From assembly GCF_019800005.1 (NCBI RefSeq), contig NZ_JABGCL010000010.1:1-64000 (forward strand): a stretch of DNA of 64,000 nucleotides. The letters run 5' to 3'. This stretch comes from Geminicoccus harenae. Lineage in GTDB: Bacteria > Pseudomonadota > Alphaproteobacteria > Geminicoccales > Geminicoccaceae. Positions 32,175 through 42,152 of this stretch are shown here, piece after piece (positions within the stretch are counted from its first letter, which is position 1; each line of letters begins with the position of its first letter). A program made the position numbers and the translations under genes. The notes below the pieces were generated by a model, which saw only the letters and a program-made list of their open reading frames with translations, searched no databases and was not told where the DNA came from.

Positions 32175-34034
32175 ATGCAAATCTTCGACGTGATCGTGAT
32201 CGGCGGCGGCCATGCCGGGGTCGAGGCGGCTGCCGCCGCGGCGCGACTCGGCGCCCGCACGGCACTTCTGACCCAGGACCGCCGGGCGATCGGGCGGATG
32301 TCGTGCAACCCCGCGATCGGCGGGCTCGGCCGTGGTCAGCTGGTGCGCGAGGTCGATGCGCTGGACGGGATCATGGCGCGGGCGATCGACCGGGCCGGCA
32401 TCCAGTTCCGCATGCTTGCCGCGGACAAGGGGGCGGCGGTGCGCGCCCCGCGCATTCAGGCCGACCGGCGGGCCTACGAGGCTGCGGTGCAGGCACTGCT
32501 CGCCGAGCAGGCGGACCTGCAGGTGCTGGAGGCCGAGGCGGTCGACCTGATCCTGGAGGAGGGCCGCGTCCGGGGCGTGATCGACCAGGAGGGCTGCTCG
32601 CTGCGTGCAGAGGCGGTCGTGCTGACCACCGGCACCTTCCTGCGCGGCGAGATCCATCTGGGCGAGGAGCGCCGGCCGGCCGGCCGCCTGGGCGAGCGGC
32701 CGTCGGTGCGCCTGCCGGAGCGGCTGGCGGCGGCCGGCATCACGCTCGGCCGGCTCAAGACCGGCACGCCGCCCAGGCTGCGGCGGGACAGTATCGACTG
32801 GGCGGCGCTGCAGGCGCAGCCGGGCGATGACCCGCCGGTGCCGATGTCGTTCCTGACCGACCGGATCGGCCAGAAGCAGGTGGAGTGCCGGATCACCTGG
32901 ACCAACCCCGCCACCCATGCGCTGATCCGCGCCGACTTGGCCCGCTCGCCGGTCTTCTCCGGGCAGATCACCGCCGGGGGCGTGCGCTACTGCCCGTCGA
33001 TCGAGGACAAGGTGGTGCGCTTCGCCGACCGGGAGCGCCATCAGGTCTTTCTGGAGCCGGAAGGAGCGGATGACCCGCTGGTCTATCCGAACGGGATCTC
33101 GACGGCGCTGCCGCGCGAGGTCCAGGTCGCCCTGGTCCGCTCGATCGCCGGGCTGGAGCGGGCCGAGATCGCCCAGTTCGGCTATGCGATCGAGTATGAC
33201 CATGTCGACCCGCGCGAACTCGGGCCGGATCTCGCCATGCGCCGCCTGCCGGGCCTCTACCTCGCCGGGCAGATCAACGGCACGACCGGCTACGAGGAAG
33301 CAGCCGGCCAGGGGATCGTCGCCGGGATCAACGCGGCGCTGCTGGCGGCGGGGCGCCCGCCCTTCATGCTGGAGCGCAGCCAGGCGATGATCGGGGTGAT
33401 GATCGACGACCTGGTGAGCCGGGGGGTGACCGAGCCCTATCGGATGTTCACCAGCCGCAGCGAGTTCCGGCTGAGCCTGCGCGCCGACAATGCCGACCTG
33501 CGCCTGACCGAAGGCGGCATCTCCCTGGGCGTGGTTGGTGCGGAGCGGCGCAAGGCGCATCTGGCCAAGCTCCAGGCGCTGGAACTCGGCCGGGAGCTGC
33601 TCCGCCGGATCTCGGTGACACCGGGCGAGGCGGCGGTGCACGGGATGGCGGTGCAGGCGGATGGAAGGCGCCGGGACGGGTTCGACCTGCTGCGCCTGCC
33701 GGACATCGGCCTGGGCCGGCTGGTGCCGCTGGCGCCGGCGCTGGCCGACCTGCCCGGCGCGGTGCAGGAGCAGCTCGTGATCGAGGCGCGCTATGCCACC
33801 TATCTCGCCCGGCAGGAGGCGGAGGTCCGCCGCTTCCGGGCGCAGGAGGAACTGGCCCTGCCCGTCGACCTCGATTATCGCGGAATCCCGGGGCTGAGCG
33901 CCGAGGTGGTCGCGGTGCTGAGCCGGGCCCGGCCGCGCTCGCTGGGTGCTGCAGCACGTATCCCCGGAGTGACCCCGGCTGCCACCGCGCGGCTGCTGCG
34001 GTTCGTCGAGCGGCCGGGCGCGTCCGCGGCATGA
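32175..34034 (+). CDS. mnmG: tRNA uridine-5-carboxymethylaminomethyl modification enzyme MnmG
   Basis: FAD-dependent partner of MnmE in U34 tRNA modification. 619 residues, normal. FAD motif [20 protein letters not shown] near the N-terminus; conserved [34 protein letters not shown] and the catalytic-region cysteine [15 protein letters not shown]-contacting [19 protein letters not shown]; and [26 protein letters not shown]. The C-terminal MnmE-binding domain is intact. It overlaps rsmG by four bases (ATGA) and starts the mnmG-rsmG-parA-parB unit. Confidence 0.97.
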   Translation: MQIFDVIVIGGGHAGVEAAAAAARLGARTALLTQDRRAIGRMSCNPAIGGLGRGQLVREVDALDGIMARAIDRAGIQFRMLAADKGAAVRAPRIQADRRAYEAAVQALLAEQADLQVLEAEAVDLILEEGRVRGVIDQEGCSLRAEAVVLTTGTFLRGEIHLGEERRPAGRLGERPSVRLPERLAAAGITLGRLKTGTPPRLRRDSIDWAALQAQPGDDPPVPMSFLTDRIGQKQVECRITWTNPATHALIRADLARSPVFSGQITAGGVRYCPSIEDKVVRFADRERHQVFLEPEGADDPLVYPNGISTALPREVQVALVRSIAGLERAEIAQFGYAIEYDHVDPRELGPDLAMRRLPGLYLAGQINGTTGYEEAAGQGIVAGINAALLAAGRPPFMLERSQAMIGVMIDDLVSRGVTEPYRMFTSRSEFRLSLRADNADLRLTEGGISLGVVGAERRKAHLAKLQALELGRELLRRISVTPGEAAVHGMAVQADGRRRDGFDLLRLPDIGLGRLVPLAPALADLPGAVQEQLVIEARYATYLARQEAEVRRFRAQEELALPVDLDYRGIPGLSAEVVAVLSRARPRSLGAAARIPGVTPAATARLLRFVERPGASAA

Positions 34035-34672
34035 GCCGGCCGATGTCGCCAGAGGAATGCGCCGGGCTGCTGCGTGTTTCACGTGAAACGCTTGAGCGGC
34101 TGCGGCGCTGGGTGGAATTGCTGGAGCTGTGGCAGCAGCGGATCAACCTGGTCGCGGCCAGTACACTCGCCGATCCGTGGCGTCGCCATGTGCTGGATGG
34201 GGGGCAGTTGCGGCAACTGGCACCGGAGGCTTGGACCTGGGCAGATCTCGGCACCGGCCCGGGCGTGCCCGGCATGATCCTGGCGATCATGGGCGTGCCG
34301 GACATGCATCTGGTGGAAAGCGACCAGCGCAAGGTCGCCTTCCTGCGCGAGTCGGCCCGGATCACCGGGACAGACGTGACCATCCACGCGGTGCGCATCG
34401 AGCAGGCTAGGTTGCCCAAGCTCGACGTGGTGACGGCACGGGCGCTCGCACCCCTGGACCGGCTGCTCGGTCTGGCCGCACCGCACATGGCCGAGGCCAC
34501 AGTCGCCCTGTTCGCCAAGGGCCAGACGCTGCCGTCGGAATTGACCGAGGCGGCGCGGCACTGGCATATGAGGCAGGACGTCCTGCCGAGCCTCTCGGAT
34601 CCGAGAGGTAATATCCTGCGCGTCAGCGAGGTCGTACGTGTCGACGGTCGTCGAGTTCAAGAGCGGGCCTAA
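34031..34672 (+). CDS. rsmG: 16S rRNA (guanine-N7) methyltransferase RsmG
   Basis: Methylates N7 of G527 in 16S rRNA (E. coli numbering). 213 residues. SAM-binding core: [19 protein letters not shown] and [20 protein letters not shown], with the conserved [20 protein letters not shown] segment. The start codon overlaps the mnmG stop (ATGA), and the 3' end overlaps parA by 35 bases. Codons ~15-20, encoding L-R-V-S-R-E-T, coincide with a parS-like site, a constraint seen in other Alphaproteobacteria where gidB carries parS. Confidence 0.96.
   Translation: MSRPMSPEECAGLLRVSRETLERLRRWVELLELWQQRINLVAASTLADPWRRHVLDGGQLRQLAPEAWTWADLGTGPGVPGMILAIMGVPDMHLVESDQRKVAFLRESARITGTDVTIHAVRIEQARLPKLDVVTARALAPLDRLLGLAAPHMAEATVALFAKGQTLPSELTEAARHWHMRQDVLPSLSDPRGNILRVSEVVRVDGRRVQERA
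34075..34090. other. parS: parS-like ParB-binding site 2
   Basis: TGTTTCACGTGAAACG: fifteen of sixteen bases of the parS consensus, with a perfect 14-base palindrome GTTTCACGTGAAAC at its centre. It lies inside the coding sequence of rsmG, ~560 bases upstream of parA. Confidence 0.93.
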
Positions 34673-35456
34673 GGCACGCATCTTCGCGATTGCCAATCAG
34701 AAGGGTGGGGTCGGCAAGACCACGACCACCATCAATCTCGGCACCGCCCTGGCGGTGGCCGGCAAGCGCGTGCTGGTGGTCGACTTCGACCCGCAGGGCA
34801 ATGCCTCGACCGGGCTGGGCGTCGATCGCTCGGTGCGCACGGTGACCGCCTATGACGTGATCACCGGCCAAGCGCCGGTGGCCGATGCCCTGACCGAGAC
34901 GGCCGTGCCGGGCCTCACCCTGATCACCTCGACCGTCGACCTGTCGGCGGCCGAGGTGGAGCTGGTGGATGACGGCAAGCGCAGCTATCGGCTGCGCGAT
35001 GCGCTGCTGCGGCTGGAAGACCGGTTCGACTATGTCCTGATCGACTGCCCGCCCTCTCTGGGCGTGCTGACGATCAACGGGCTGGTCGCCGCACACGCGG
35101 TGATGGTGCCGCTCCAGTGCGAGTTCTTCGCCCTGGAGGGGCTCAGCATGCTGCTGCGCACGGTCGAGCGGGTGCGGCGCACCCTGAACCCGCGCCTGCA
35201 GATGCACGGCATCGTCCTGACCATGTTCGACCGGCGCAACAATTTGTCCGAGCAGGTGGCCCAGGACGTGCGCAGCTTCATGGGCGAGCGGGTCTACGAC
35301 ACCGTGATCCCGCGCAACGTGCGGATCTCGGAAGCGCCATCGCACGGCAAGCCGGTGATGCTCTATGATGTGCGCTCGGCGGGTGCCATGGCCTATGCGC
35401 ATCTGGCCGGTGAGATGCTGAGACGGGATCGACGCATGATGGCGGCAGCACGGTGA
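34638..35456 (+). CDS. parA: Chromosome-partitioning ATPase ParA
   Basis: Walker-type ATPase that binds DNA non-specifically and drives ParB-parS (origin) segregation. 272 residues. Deviant Walker A KGGVGKTTTT at residues 22-31 with the signature lysine, Walker A' VDFDPQGNASTGLG, and Walker B YVLIDCPPSLGVLT. It is the short chromosomal type without an N-terminal HTH. The start is a GTG inside the end of rsmG (35-base overlap), and the stop overlaps parB by four bases (GTGA). Confidence 0.96.
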   Translation: MSTVVEFKSGPKARIFAIANQKGGVGKTTTTINLGTALAVAGKRVLVVDFDPQGNASTGLGVDRSVRTVTAYDVITGQAPVADALTETAVPGLTLITSTVDLSAAEVELVDDGKRSYRLRDALLRLEDRFDYVLIDCPPSLGVLTINGLVAAHAVMVPLQCEFFALEGLSMLLRTVERVRRTLNPRLQMHGIVLTMFDRRNNLSEQVAQDVRSFMGERVYDTVIPRNVRISEAPSHGKPVMLYDVRSAGAMAYAHLAGEMLRRDRRMMAAAR

Positions 35457-36358
35457 AGCATTCCGACCAGACGCCCGGCAGGCGGCGTGGCCTGGGCATG
35501 GGGCTCTCCGCCCTGCTCGGCGAAGATGCCGGCACGATCCTCGATGCCGAGCATCAGGCGGCCAAGCCGGCGCCCAAGGGCGCCAGGCTGGTGCCGATCG
35601 AGCAGCTCTCGCCGTCACGCCACCAGCCGCGGCGTGGGTTCGACGAGGACGAGCTGGAACTGCTGGCGGATTCGATGCGCCGCCACGGCCTGCTCCAGCC
35701 GCTGCTGGTGCGTCCGGCCGGACGGACCGACGGGTTCGAGATCGTCGCCGGGGAGCGGCGCTGGCGGGCCGCGCAGCGCGCCGGGCTGGCCGAGGTCCCG
35801 GTGCTGGTCCGCGAGCTGGGCGAGCAGGAGACGCTGGAGATCGCGCTGGTCGAGAACGTCCAGCGCAAGGATCTTACCCCGCTGGAAGAGGCCGATGCCT
35901 ACCGGCGGCTGGCCGACGAGTTCGGCCATACCCAGGAGGACATTGCCAGCGCGCTCGGCCGCAGCCGCAGCCATGTCGCCAACACCATCCGCCTGCTGGG
36001 CCTGCCCGAACCGGTACGGCACCTGCTCGACCAGGAGAAGATCAGCGCCGGCCATGCACGGGCGCTGTTGGGGGCGGCCGATCCGGCAGCACTGGCCGAG
36101 ATCGTCGTCCGCGACGGGCTGAATGTCCGGCAGACGGAAGAGCTGGTGCGCCGCCAGCAGACGGCCAAGCCGGCCAAGTCTGTCGACCATCCCGCCGTGG
36201 ATGCCGATGTGAAGGCGTTCGAGGAGCGGCTGTCCCGACGCTTCGGCCTGCCGATCGCGATCCGGCAGAAGAAGGACGGCGGCGAACTGGTGGTGCGCTG
36301 GCGGACCCTGGACCAGCTCGACCGGTTCCTGGGGCTGGTGGGCGGCGAGGAAGGCTGA
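35453..36358 (+). CDS. parB: Chromosome-partitioning protein ParB
   Basis: CTP-dependent DNA clamp loading at parS. 301 residues. Starts with the ParA-stimulating basic peptide GRRRGLGMGLSALLGED, then the CTP-binding boxes (VAGERRWRAAQRAGL with the GERRxRA motif; ALVENVQRKDLTPLEEADAYR), a helix-turn-helix (TQEDIASALGRSRSHVANTIRLL) and a C-terminal dimerisation region. GTG start coupled to parA. Two parS-like sites lie within 6 kb. Confidence 0.96.
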   Translation: MKHSDQTPGRRRGLGMGLSALLGEDAGTILDAEHQAAKPAPKGARLVPIEQLSPSRHQPRRGFDEDELELLADSMRRHGLLQPLLVRPAGRTDGFEIVAGERRWRAAQRAGLAEVPVLVRELGEQETLEIALVENVQRKDLTPLEEADAYRRLADEFGHTQEDIASALGRSRSHVANTIRLLGLPEPVRHLLDQEKISAGHARALLGAADPAALAEIVVRDGLNVRQTEELVRRQQTAKPAKSVDHPAVDADVKAFEERLSRRFGLPIAIRQKKDGGELVVRWRTLDQLDRFLGLVGGEEG

Positions 36359-36373
36359 GGCCTGCGGCTGCCG

Positions 36374-37090
36374 ATGACCGACCAGGACCGCCGTCACTGG
36401 CGCCGGGTCGCGCAGCAGTGGATCAGTTGGGCCGGCACGCCCGGCCATGATGCCTTCTGGGCCTTTCTTCCGGCGCTGCGCGACTTCGTCGGTGCTGGAC
36501 AGGACGAGGTCCTGGAAATCGGCTGTGGTGAGGGACGGGTGGCCCGTGCGCTGACGGCGCTGGGCTATCGGGTCACCGCCACGGATGCGGTGCCGGCCAT
36601 GGTCGAGGCCGCGGCGACCGCCCGCTCCGCGGAGCGCCATCTGGTCGCCGATGCTACTGCCCTGCCGTTCGCCGCGGCGAGCTTCGACCAGGTAATGGCC
36701 TATAACGTGCTGATGGACGTAGCGGACATGGCGGCGGTGCTGCGCGAGGTCCGACGTGTGCTGCGGCCATCAGGGCAGCTGGTCGCTTCGATCGTGCACC
36801 CATTTCGCGATCGCGGCCGCTTTGCCGGGCCGGAGCCGGAGGCGGATTTCGTGCTGAAGGGCAGCTATTTCGGCCGGGTGCGCTTCGACGGGATCGAGGA
36901 GCGCGACGGCAAGTCGATGCATTTCGCTGGCTGGTCGCAGCCGCTGGAGACCTATGCCGCCGCCCTGGAGCAGGCCGGACTGGCCATTATCAGCCTGCGC
37001 GAGCCGCTGCCCGACCTCGCGCTGGCACCGCGCCTCGTTCAGTCCGCCCGGGTGCCGATGTTCCTTTGGCTGAAGGCCAGGCCGACCTAG
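36374..37090 (+). CDS. class I SAM-dependent methyltransferase
   Basis: 238-residue soluble methyltransferase. Motif I VLEIGCGEGRVARALTALGY near residues 47-66, followed by VTATDAVPAMVEAAA and post-motif VMAYNVLMDVADMAAVLREV and RVLRPSGQLVASIVHP, all typical of the Methyltransf_11/25 small-molecule group. The substrate cannot be inferred. It lies 15 bases after parB, where holA or other genes sit in some relatives, and it may be on the same transcript. Its last four bases overlap the end of the regulator gene on the other strand. Confidence 0.85.
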   Translation: MTDQDRRHWRRVAQQWISWAGTPGHDAFWAFLPALRDFVGAGQDEVLEIGCGEGRVARALTALGYRVTATDAVPAMVEAAATARSAERHLVADATALPFAAASFDQVMAYNVLMDVADMAAVLREVRRVLRPSGQLVASIVHPFRDRGRFAGPEPEADFVLKGSYFGRVRFDGIEERDGKSMHFAGWSQPLETYAAALEQAGLAIISLREPLPDLALAPRLVQSARVPMFLWLKARPT

Positions 37091-37884
37091 CCGGCCATGA
37101 GCCGCCGCATGACGGCGGCCGTCGCCTCGTCCGCCGGAAAGAACGTTTCCAGTGCCAGCTCGGCCAGGGTCACGTCCAGGGGCGTGCCGAACACGGTGGT
37201 GGTGCTGATGAAGGCGAGCGGGCCGTGGCTGGTCACCAGATGTAGCGCCACCGCGATGCCCGGCTCGTGGGCGGCGGTGGTGCCCCGCTGGGGCCCGCTG
37301 CCCTGATGGGGATAGGCGGCCAACTCCTCGAACAGCCGGCCGAGTTCCGGGTCGGCGGTGAGCTCCAGCTGGCGGTGCAGGCGCGACAGCAGGTGGGCGC
37401 GCCATTCCAGGAAGTTGCCGGTTCGCGGGGCCAGTCCTTCCGGATGAAGCGCCAGACGCAGGGCGTTCACCGGCGGCTCCAGCAGGGCCGGGCTGACGCC
37501 CTCCAATAAGTGCGGGATCGCCCGGTTGTGCGCCAGGATCTGCCAGTGCCGATCCACCGCCAGGGCCGGATGGGGCTCATGGCCGGCGAGGATGGTCTCC
37601 ACCACCTCGCGCGCCGCCGCCAGCCCCGGATCATCGAGCCGCCGCTCCGGGAACATCGGGGCGAAGCCGGCCGCCACCAGCATGACGTTGCGCTCGCGCA
37701 GCGGTACTTCCAGCGATTCGGCCAATTGCAGGATCATCTCGCGGCTGGGCTGGGCGCGGCCGGTTTCCAGGAAGCTCAGGTGCCGTGCCGAGACCTCCGC
37801 CTCCAGGGCCAGCTCGAGCTGACTCAGCCGGCGGCGCTGGCGCCAGTTGCGCAGGAGATCGCCGATGCTCTGGGTGCTCGTCAT
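37087..37884 (-). CDS. XRE-family regulator with MmyB-like ligand domain
   Basis: 265 residues: an N-terminal helix-turn-helix (GDLLRNWRQRRRLSQLELAL ... SFLETGRAQPSREMI, residues ~7-60) and a C-terminal MmyB-type PAS-like domain (ALAVDRHWQILAHNRAIPHLLEG; PAYPHQG-like segment; FISTTTVFGTPLDVTLAELALETFFPAD) presumed to bind a small ligand, possibly a fatty acid as shown for one structurally studied family member. It is transcribed divergently from the small membrane-protein gene at 37991, a likely target, and the fatty acyl-CoA synthetase gene is just beyond that. Confidence 0.88.
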   Translation of the reverse strand: MTSTQSIGDLLRNWRQRRRLSQLELALEAEVSARHLSFLETGRAQPSREMILQLAESLEVPLRERNVMLVAAGFAPMFPERRLDDPGLAAAREVVETILAGHEPHPALAVDRHWQILAHNRAIPHLLEGVSPALLEPPVNALRLALHPEGLAPRTGNFLEWRAHLLSRLHRQLELTADPELGRLFEELAAYPHQGSGPQRGTTAAHEPGIAVALHLVTSHGPLAFISTTTVFGTPLDVTLAELALETFFPADEATAAVMRRLMAG

Positions 37885-37990
37885 GGTCCTGTCCTAGCGC
37901 TGCCGGCGACGTGCTGCCATGACCTCGGAGGTAATCGACCGGGTGCCAGGGAGCGTGCAGATTCGGCTGGCCATCCACCGGAGTGCCACC

Positions 37991-38428
37991 ATGACCCGGA
38001 TCGTGCCGTCCTGCTTCCTCCGCCGTGTTCTCGTGGCGGGTGCTGCCGGCAACCTGCTGGCCGGCAGCATCGCTGCCCTGCTGCCCGTCATGCTCGGCGA
38101 CGGGCTGGGTCTTCCCGCCATGACGATCAGCGTTGCCGGCCTCTACCTGCTGGGCCAGGCGGAGCTCGGTCTGTGGCTGGCCGGCCGTGGCAGCCTCCCG
38201 GAGACCGCGGTCTGGCTGCTGATGGGCGGCAACGCCGCCTTCGCCTTCATCAGCATCCTGCCGCTGGCCCTGGCCATGCTGACGCCCAACCTGGCCGGTG
38301 CCCTCGTGATCTGCGCCGAGGCCTGGATCGCGCTGGCCTTCGTCGAACTGCAGCATCTGGGCTTGGCCCGCTCGACGCGCCTCGTCGAGTGGGAGACCTA
38401 TGGTGCGAGGCTCGGGCCTCAGTCGTAG
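37991..38428 (+). CDS. small membrane protein of unknown function
   Basis: 145 residues with four likely membrane helices (VLVAGAAGNLLAGSIAALLP, AMTISVAGLYLLGQAELGLWL, TAVWLLMGGNAAFAFISILP, LTPNLAGALVICAEAWIALAF). No family recognised. The start is ATG 37991, seven bases after GGAG; the frame is open to 37919. It is divergent from the MmyB-type regulator, 106 bases away, which suggests regulation by it. It overlaps the end of the acyl-CoA synthetase gene by ten bases tail to tail. Confidence 0.68.
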   Translation: MTRIVPSCFLRRVLVAGAAGNLLAGSIAALLPVMLGDGLGLPAMTISVAGLYLLGQAELGLWLAGRGSLPETAVWLLMGGNAAFAFISILPLALAMLTPNLAGALVICAEAWIALAFVELQHLGLARSTRLVEWETYGARLGPQS

Positions 38429-40269
38429 AGGTCGGCGATCTGCGCCTCGTACCGGGCGTAGATCAGCGAGCGGCGCAGCTTCAGGCTGGGGGTCATCAGC
38501 CCGTTCTCGGTGGTGAACGGCTCGTGCAGGAGCTGCCAGCGCCGGATCCGCTCGATGGGCGACAGGCCGGCATTGGCCTGCTTCATCGCTTCGGCCATGG
38601 CCTGCCGGAACTTGTCGTCGCGCACCAGGGCTGCCGGCTCCAGCTTCTGGTCGTGCTCCTTGGCGAAGCGCTTCATGAAGTCCGCGTCCGGCACGACCAG
38701 CGCCACCAGATAGGGCTTGCCGTCGCCATAGATCACGACCTGGCCGATTTCCGGGCTCAGGCCGAGGATGCCCTCCACCCGCTGCGGGCTGACATTGTCG
38801 CCGCCGGAAACGACGATGATGTCCTTCTTGCGGTCGGTGATGCGGAGATAGCCGTCCGGCTCGAGCTGGCCGATGTCGCCGGTGTGCAGCCAGCCGTCGC
38901 GTAAGGCGTGCCGGGTCGCCTCCTCGTCCTTCCAGTAGCCCTTCATCACCATGTCGCCGCTGACCAGGATCTCGCCGTCCTCGGCGATCCTGACATTCAC
39001 CCCCTTCAGCGGCGGGCCGACTGTATCCAGGCGTACTGCGCCCGGCGGGTTCACCGAGATCACCGGCGAGGCCTCGGTCTGCCCGTAGCCCTGCAGGATC
39101 GGCAGGCCCAGCGACTGGAAGAACAGGCCGACTTCCTGGTTCAAGGGTGCGCCGCCGCTCACCAGTGCCTTGAGCCGGCCGCCGAACCGGGCGCGGATCT
39201 TGTCGCGCACCAGGCGGTCGAGGATCCGGTCCAGGACCTGCTCGATCGGATTGAGCCGCCCATCCCGGTAGCGCCTACTGCCGAGCTCCAGGGTCTTGCC
39301 GAACAGCCAGGCCTTGAGCCCGCCCTGGCGCTGGACCTCCATGCTGATCCGCTGGCGCAGGACCTCGTAGAGCCTGGGCACGCAGGTCATGATGGTCGGC
39401 CGCGCTTCCAGGAGATTGGTGCGGATCGTTTCCGTGCCCTCGGCGTAGTAGATCTCGGCCGCCAGCGCGATCGGCAGGAACTGGCCGGCCGTATGCTCGT
39501 AACTGTGCGAGAGCGGCAGGAAGGACAGGAACACCTCGTCGCCCAGCCCGATACGCACCAGGAGGTCGTGGGCGCCGGTGACGTTGGCCATAATGTTGCG
39601 GTGGGTGAGCATGACGCCCTTGGGTCGGCCGCCCGTGCCGCTCGTGTAGATCAGGCAGGCGACCTCGTCCTCGTCCAGGTCCGGCACGTCGGGCAGCGCC
39701 GGCGAGCGCCGGCCCAGCGCCAACGCATCCTGCCAGGAGATCGCCGTGACCGGCAATGCATCGACGCCGGCCAGGGGCTCCATGAACAGGACGGTGCTGG
39801 CCTGACCCTCGGCCTGGGCCATCGCCGGGAGCAGTCGCTGTGCCAGGCTGCGGCCGGAGCAGATCACCAGACGGGCGCCGCTATGCGCCAGCAGATAGGC
39901 GTGATCGTCGATCGTGTTGGTGGTGTAGGCTGGCACGGTGATGCCGCCCGCGGTGATGATCGCCAGGTCGGCGATGCACCATTCGGGGCGGTTCTCCGAC
40001 ACGAGCAGCACCCGGTCACCCCGCTCGAGGCCGAGCTGGACCAGTGCCTGCGCAAGATGCCGGACGTCGGCGGCGACAGCGGCATAGCTCTGGGCCCGAT
40101 AGACGCCCTCCCGCTTGGCCCAGAGGAAGGGCCGGTCGCCCTTGCGGCGGACGGTCCTCTGGAACATCTCGACCAGGTTGCGGCCAAGCTCCGTCAAGCG
40201 CCTCCCCCTTCCCGTTCTCGTCCGGCTCCGGCCGTGCATTGCGCCGGTCCATCCCCATATCTCCTTCAC
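38419..40269 (-). CDS. long-chain acyl-CoA synthetase (AMP-forming)
   Basis: Adenylate-forming enzyme activating fatty acids with ATP and CoA at the inner face of the membrane. AMP-binding P-loop YTSGTGGRPKGVMLTHRN, GYGQTEASPVI, and the A8/hinge region GWLHTGDIGQLEPDGYLRITDRKKDIIVVSGG with the final conserved Lys region intact. Close in type to bacterial FadD15-like/eukaryotic ACSL enzymes (VFLSFLPLSHSYEHTAGQ). The longest frame, from a GTG at 40269, gives 616 residues; a TTG at 40197 with GGGGGAGG just before it may be the real start, giving ~592. The gene diverges from the M3 peptidase gene with little room between them. Confidence 0.92.
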   Translation of the reverse strand: MKEIWGWTGAMHGRSRTRTGRGRRLTELGRNLVEMFQRTVRRKGDRPFLWAKREGVYRAQSYAAVAADVRHLAQALVQLGLERGDRVLLVSENRPEWCIADLAIITAGGITVPAYTTNTIDDHAYLLAHSGARLVICSGRSLAQRLLPAMAQAEGQASTVLFMEPLAGVDALPVTAISWQDALALGRRSPALPDVPDLDEDEVACLIYTSGTGGRPKGVMLTHRNIMANVTGAHDLLVRIGLGDEVFLSFLPLSHSYEHTAGQFLPIALAAEIYYAEGTETIRTNLLEARPTIMTCVPRLYEVLRQRISMEVQRQGGLKAWLFGKTLELGSRRYRDGRLNPIEQVLDRILDRLVRDKIRARFGGRLKALVSGGAPLNQEVGLFFQSLGLPILQGYGQTEASPVISVNPPGAVRLDTVGPPLKGVNVRIAEDGEILVSGDMVMKGYWKDEEATRHALRDGWLHTGDIGQLEPDGYLRITDRKKDIIVVSGGDNVSPQRVEGILGLSPEIGQVVIYGDGKPYLVALVVPDADFMKRFAKEHDQKLEPAALVRDDKFRQAMAEAMKQANAGLSPIERIRRWQLLHEPFTTENGLMTPSLKLRRSLIYARYEAQIADLYD

Positions 40270-40289
40270 GCGCGTAAGGGAGAACAGGT

Positions 40290-42152
40290 GTGCTGTCTAT
40301 TCGGGTGGATCGGCTGACGGATCGCGAGCAGGTGGCGGCGGGTGGCCTGCCCAGGGAGCAACAGGGGCCGGCCTGGGACCTGACCGACCTCTATATCGAC
40401 CGTGCCGATCCCCGGATCGCGGCTGACCTGGCGGCGGCCAAGGCGGAAGCCGAGCGGATCGCCGCGAGCTGGCAGGGCAAGGTCGCACAGCTCGGCGGCG
40501 ACGAGCTGGCGGAGCTGCTGGAGGCCTACGAGGCGCTGGACGACCGGTTGGGTCGCCTCGCCTCGTTCGCGTCGCTCCTGTTCGCCGCGGACCGTGACGA
40601 TGCCGAGATCGGGCGATTCTACCAGGGCATCCAGGAGCAGATCACGGCGGTCTCGTCGACCACCCTGTTCGTGACCCTGGAGGTCAACAAGATCGAGGAG
40701 GCCGACCTCCAGGCTAAGCTCGAGAGTTCCGCCTGTCTCGGGCGCTTCCGGCCCTGGCTGCGCGACACCCGTGCCTGGCGCGAGCACCAGCTCGAGGACG
40801 CGGTCGAGAAGGTGCTCCTGGAAAAGCACGTCACCGGCCGCTCGGCCTGGGTGCGCCTGTTCGACGAGACCCTGGCCGCCTTGCGCTTTCCCTTCGACGG
40901 CCAGGATCTCACCAGCCAGGAGATCTTCGACAAGCTGTCGTCCAAGGACCGCAACGTGCGGGAGAAGGCGGCAACCTCGATCGGCCAGGTGCTGGCGAAG
41001 AACCAGAAGCTGTTTGCCCGGATCACCAACACGCTGGCCAAGGACAAGCAGATCGAGGACGGCTGGCGGAAGTTCCCGCGCCCGATCAGCTCGCGCAACC
41101 TCGCCAACCATGTCGAGGACGAGGTGGTCGATGCGCTGATCGGCGCGGTGCGGGCGAGCTATCCCAAGCTCTCGCACCGCTACTATGCGCTGAAGGCGAA
41201 GTGGCTGGGCCTGGAACATCTGGAATACTGGGACCGCAACGCGCCCCTGCCGGAAGAGTCCGATGCGCGGCTGCCCTGGACGCAGGCACAGGAGCTGGTG
41301 ACCGATGCGTATCGCCGCTTCTCACCGAAGCTCGCCGGGATCGTGACCGACTTCTTCGAGAAGGGCTGGATCGACGCGCAGCTCCGCCCGGGCAAGGACA
41401 GCGGCGCCTTCTGCCATCCGACCACGACCTCGGTGCATCCCTATGTCCTGATGAACTATCAGGGCCGGCCGCGGGACGTGATGACGCTGGCGCACGAGCT
41501 GGGCCACGGCGTCCATCAGGTGCTGGCGGCCAAGCACGGCCCGCTGATGGCGAGCACGCCCCTCACCTTGGCCGAGACCGCCTCGGTGTTCGGCGAACAG
41601 CTCACCTTCCAGGCTCTGCTGGCCGGCACGACCGATCCGGCGGAGCGCCGCGTGCTGCTGGCCGGCAAGATCGAGGACATGATCAATACGGTCGTCCGGC
41701 AGATCGCCTTCGTCGAGTTCGAGCGCCGCGTGCATGATGCGAGACGCGAGGCCGAGCTGACGCCGCCGGAGCTGTGCAAGATCTGGATGGAGGTGCAGGT
41801 CGAGAGCCTGGGGCCGGTCTTCCGCTTCCGCGAGGACTACCAGACCTTCTGGTCCTACATCCCGCACTTCATCCACGTGCCGTTCTATGTCTATGCCTAT
41901 GCGTTCGGCGACTGCATGGTGAACTCGCTCTACGCGGTCTACCAGCAGAACCCGGACGGCTTCGAGCCGAAATACCTTGAGCTGCTCTCCGCCGGTGGGA
42001 CGCTGCGTCACAAGGAACTGCTGGCGCCGTTCGGTCTTGATGCCACGGACCCCGATTTCTGGAGCAAGGGCCTGAGCGTGCTGGAGAAGCTGATCGACCA
42101 GCTTGCCGTGGAACTGAAGGAGGCGGGTATCGCCGATGAGTCGACCGCTTAA
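40290..42152 (+). CDS. pepF: oligoendopeptidase F-like M3 metallopeptidase
   Basis: Cytosolic zinc oligopeptidase, 620 residues. The active-site HExxH is HELGH at residues 402-406, with the third ligand glutamate downstream in LAETASVFGE, the arrangement of the M3B (PepF) family. The fold is otherwise all-helical with HPYVLMNYQGRPRDVMTL before the site and VEFERRVHDARREAELTP after. GTG start at 40290. The stop lies 17 bases inside the following UbiB-family kinase gene, so the two are coupled. Confidence 0.93.
   Translation: MLSIRVDRLTDREQVAAGGLPREQQGPAWDLTDLYIDRADPRIAADLAAAKAEAERIAASWQGKVAQLGGDELAELLEAYEALDDRLGRLASFASLLFAADRDDAEIGRFYQGIQEQITAVSSTTLFVTLEVNKIEEADLQAKLESSACLGRFRPWLRDTRAWREHQLEDAVEKVLLEKHVTGRSAWVRLFDETLAALRFPFDGQDLTSQEIFDKLSSKDRNVREKAATSIGQVLAKNQKLFARITNTLAKDKQIEDGWRKFPRPISSRNLANHVEDEVVDALIGAVRASYPKLSHRYYALKAKWLGLEHLEYWDRNAPLPEESDARLPWTQAQELVTDAYRRFSPKLAGIVTDFFEKGWIDAQLRPGKDSGAFCHPTTTSVHPYVLMNYQGRPRDVMTLAHELGHGVHQVLAAKHGPLMASTPLTLAETASVFGEQLTFQALLAGTTDPAERRVLLAGKIEDMINTVVRQIAFVEFERRVHDARREAELTPPELCKIWMEVQVESLGPVFRFREDYQTFWSYIPHFIHVPFYVYAYAFGDCMVNSLYAVYQQNPDGFEPKYLELLSAGGTLRHKELLAPFGLDATDPDFWSKGLSVLEKLIDQLAVELKEAGIADESTA

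Noticed and set aside
31482..34082. 866-residue minus-strand frame opposite mnmG
   Set aside because: Shadow of mnmG and of part of the antiporter in another frame; no motifs.
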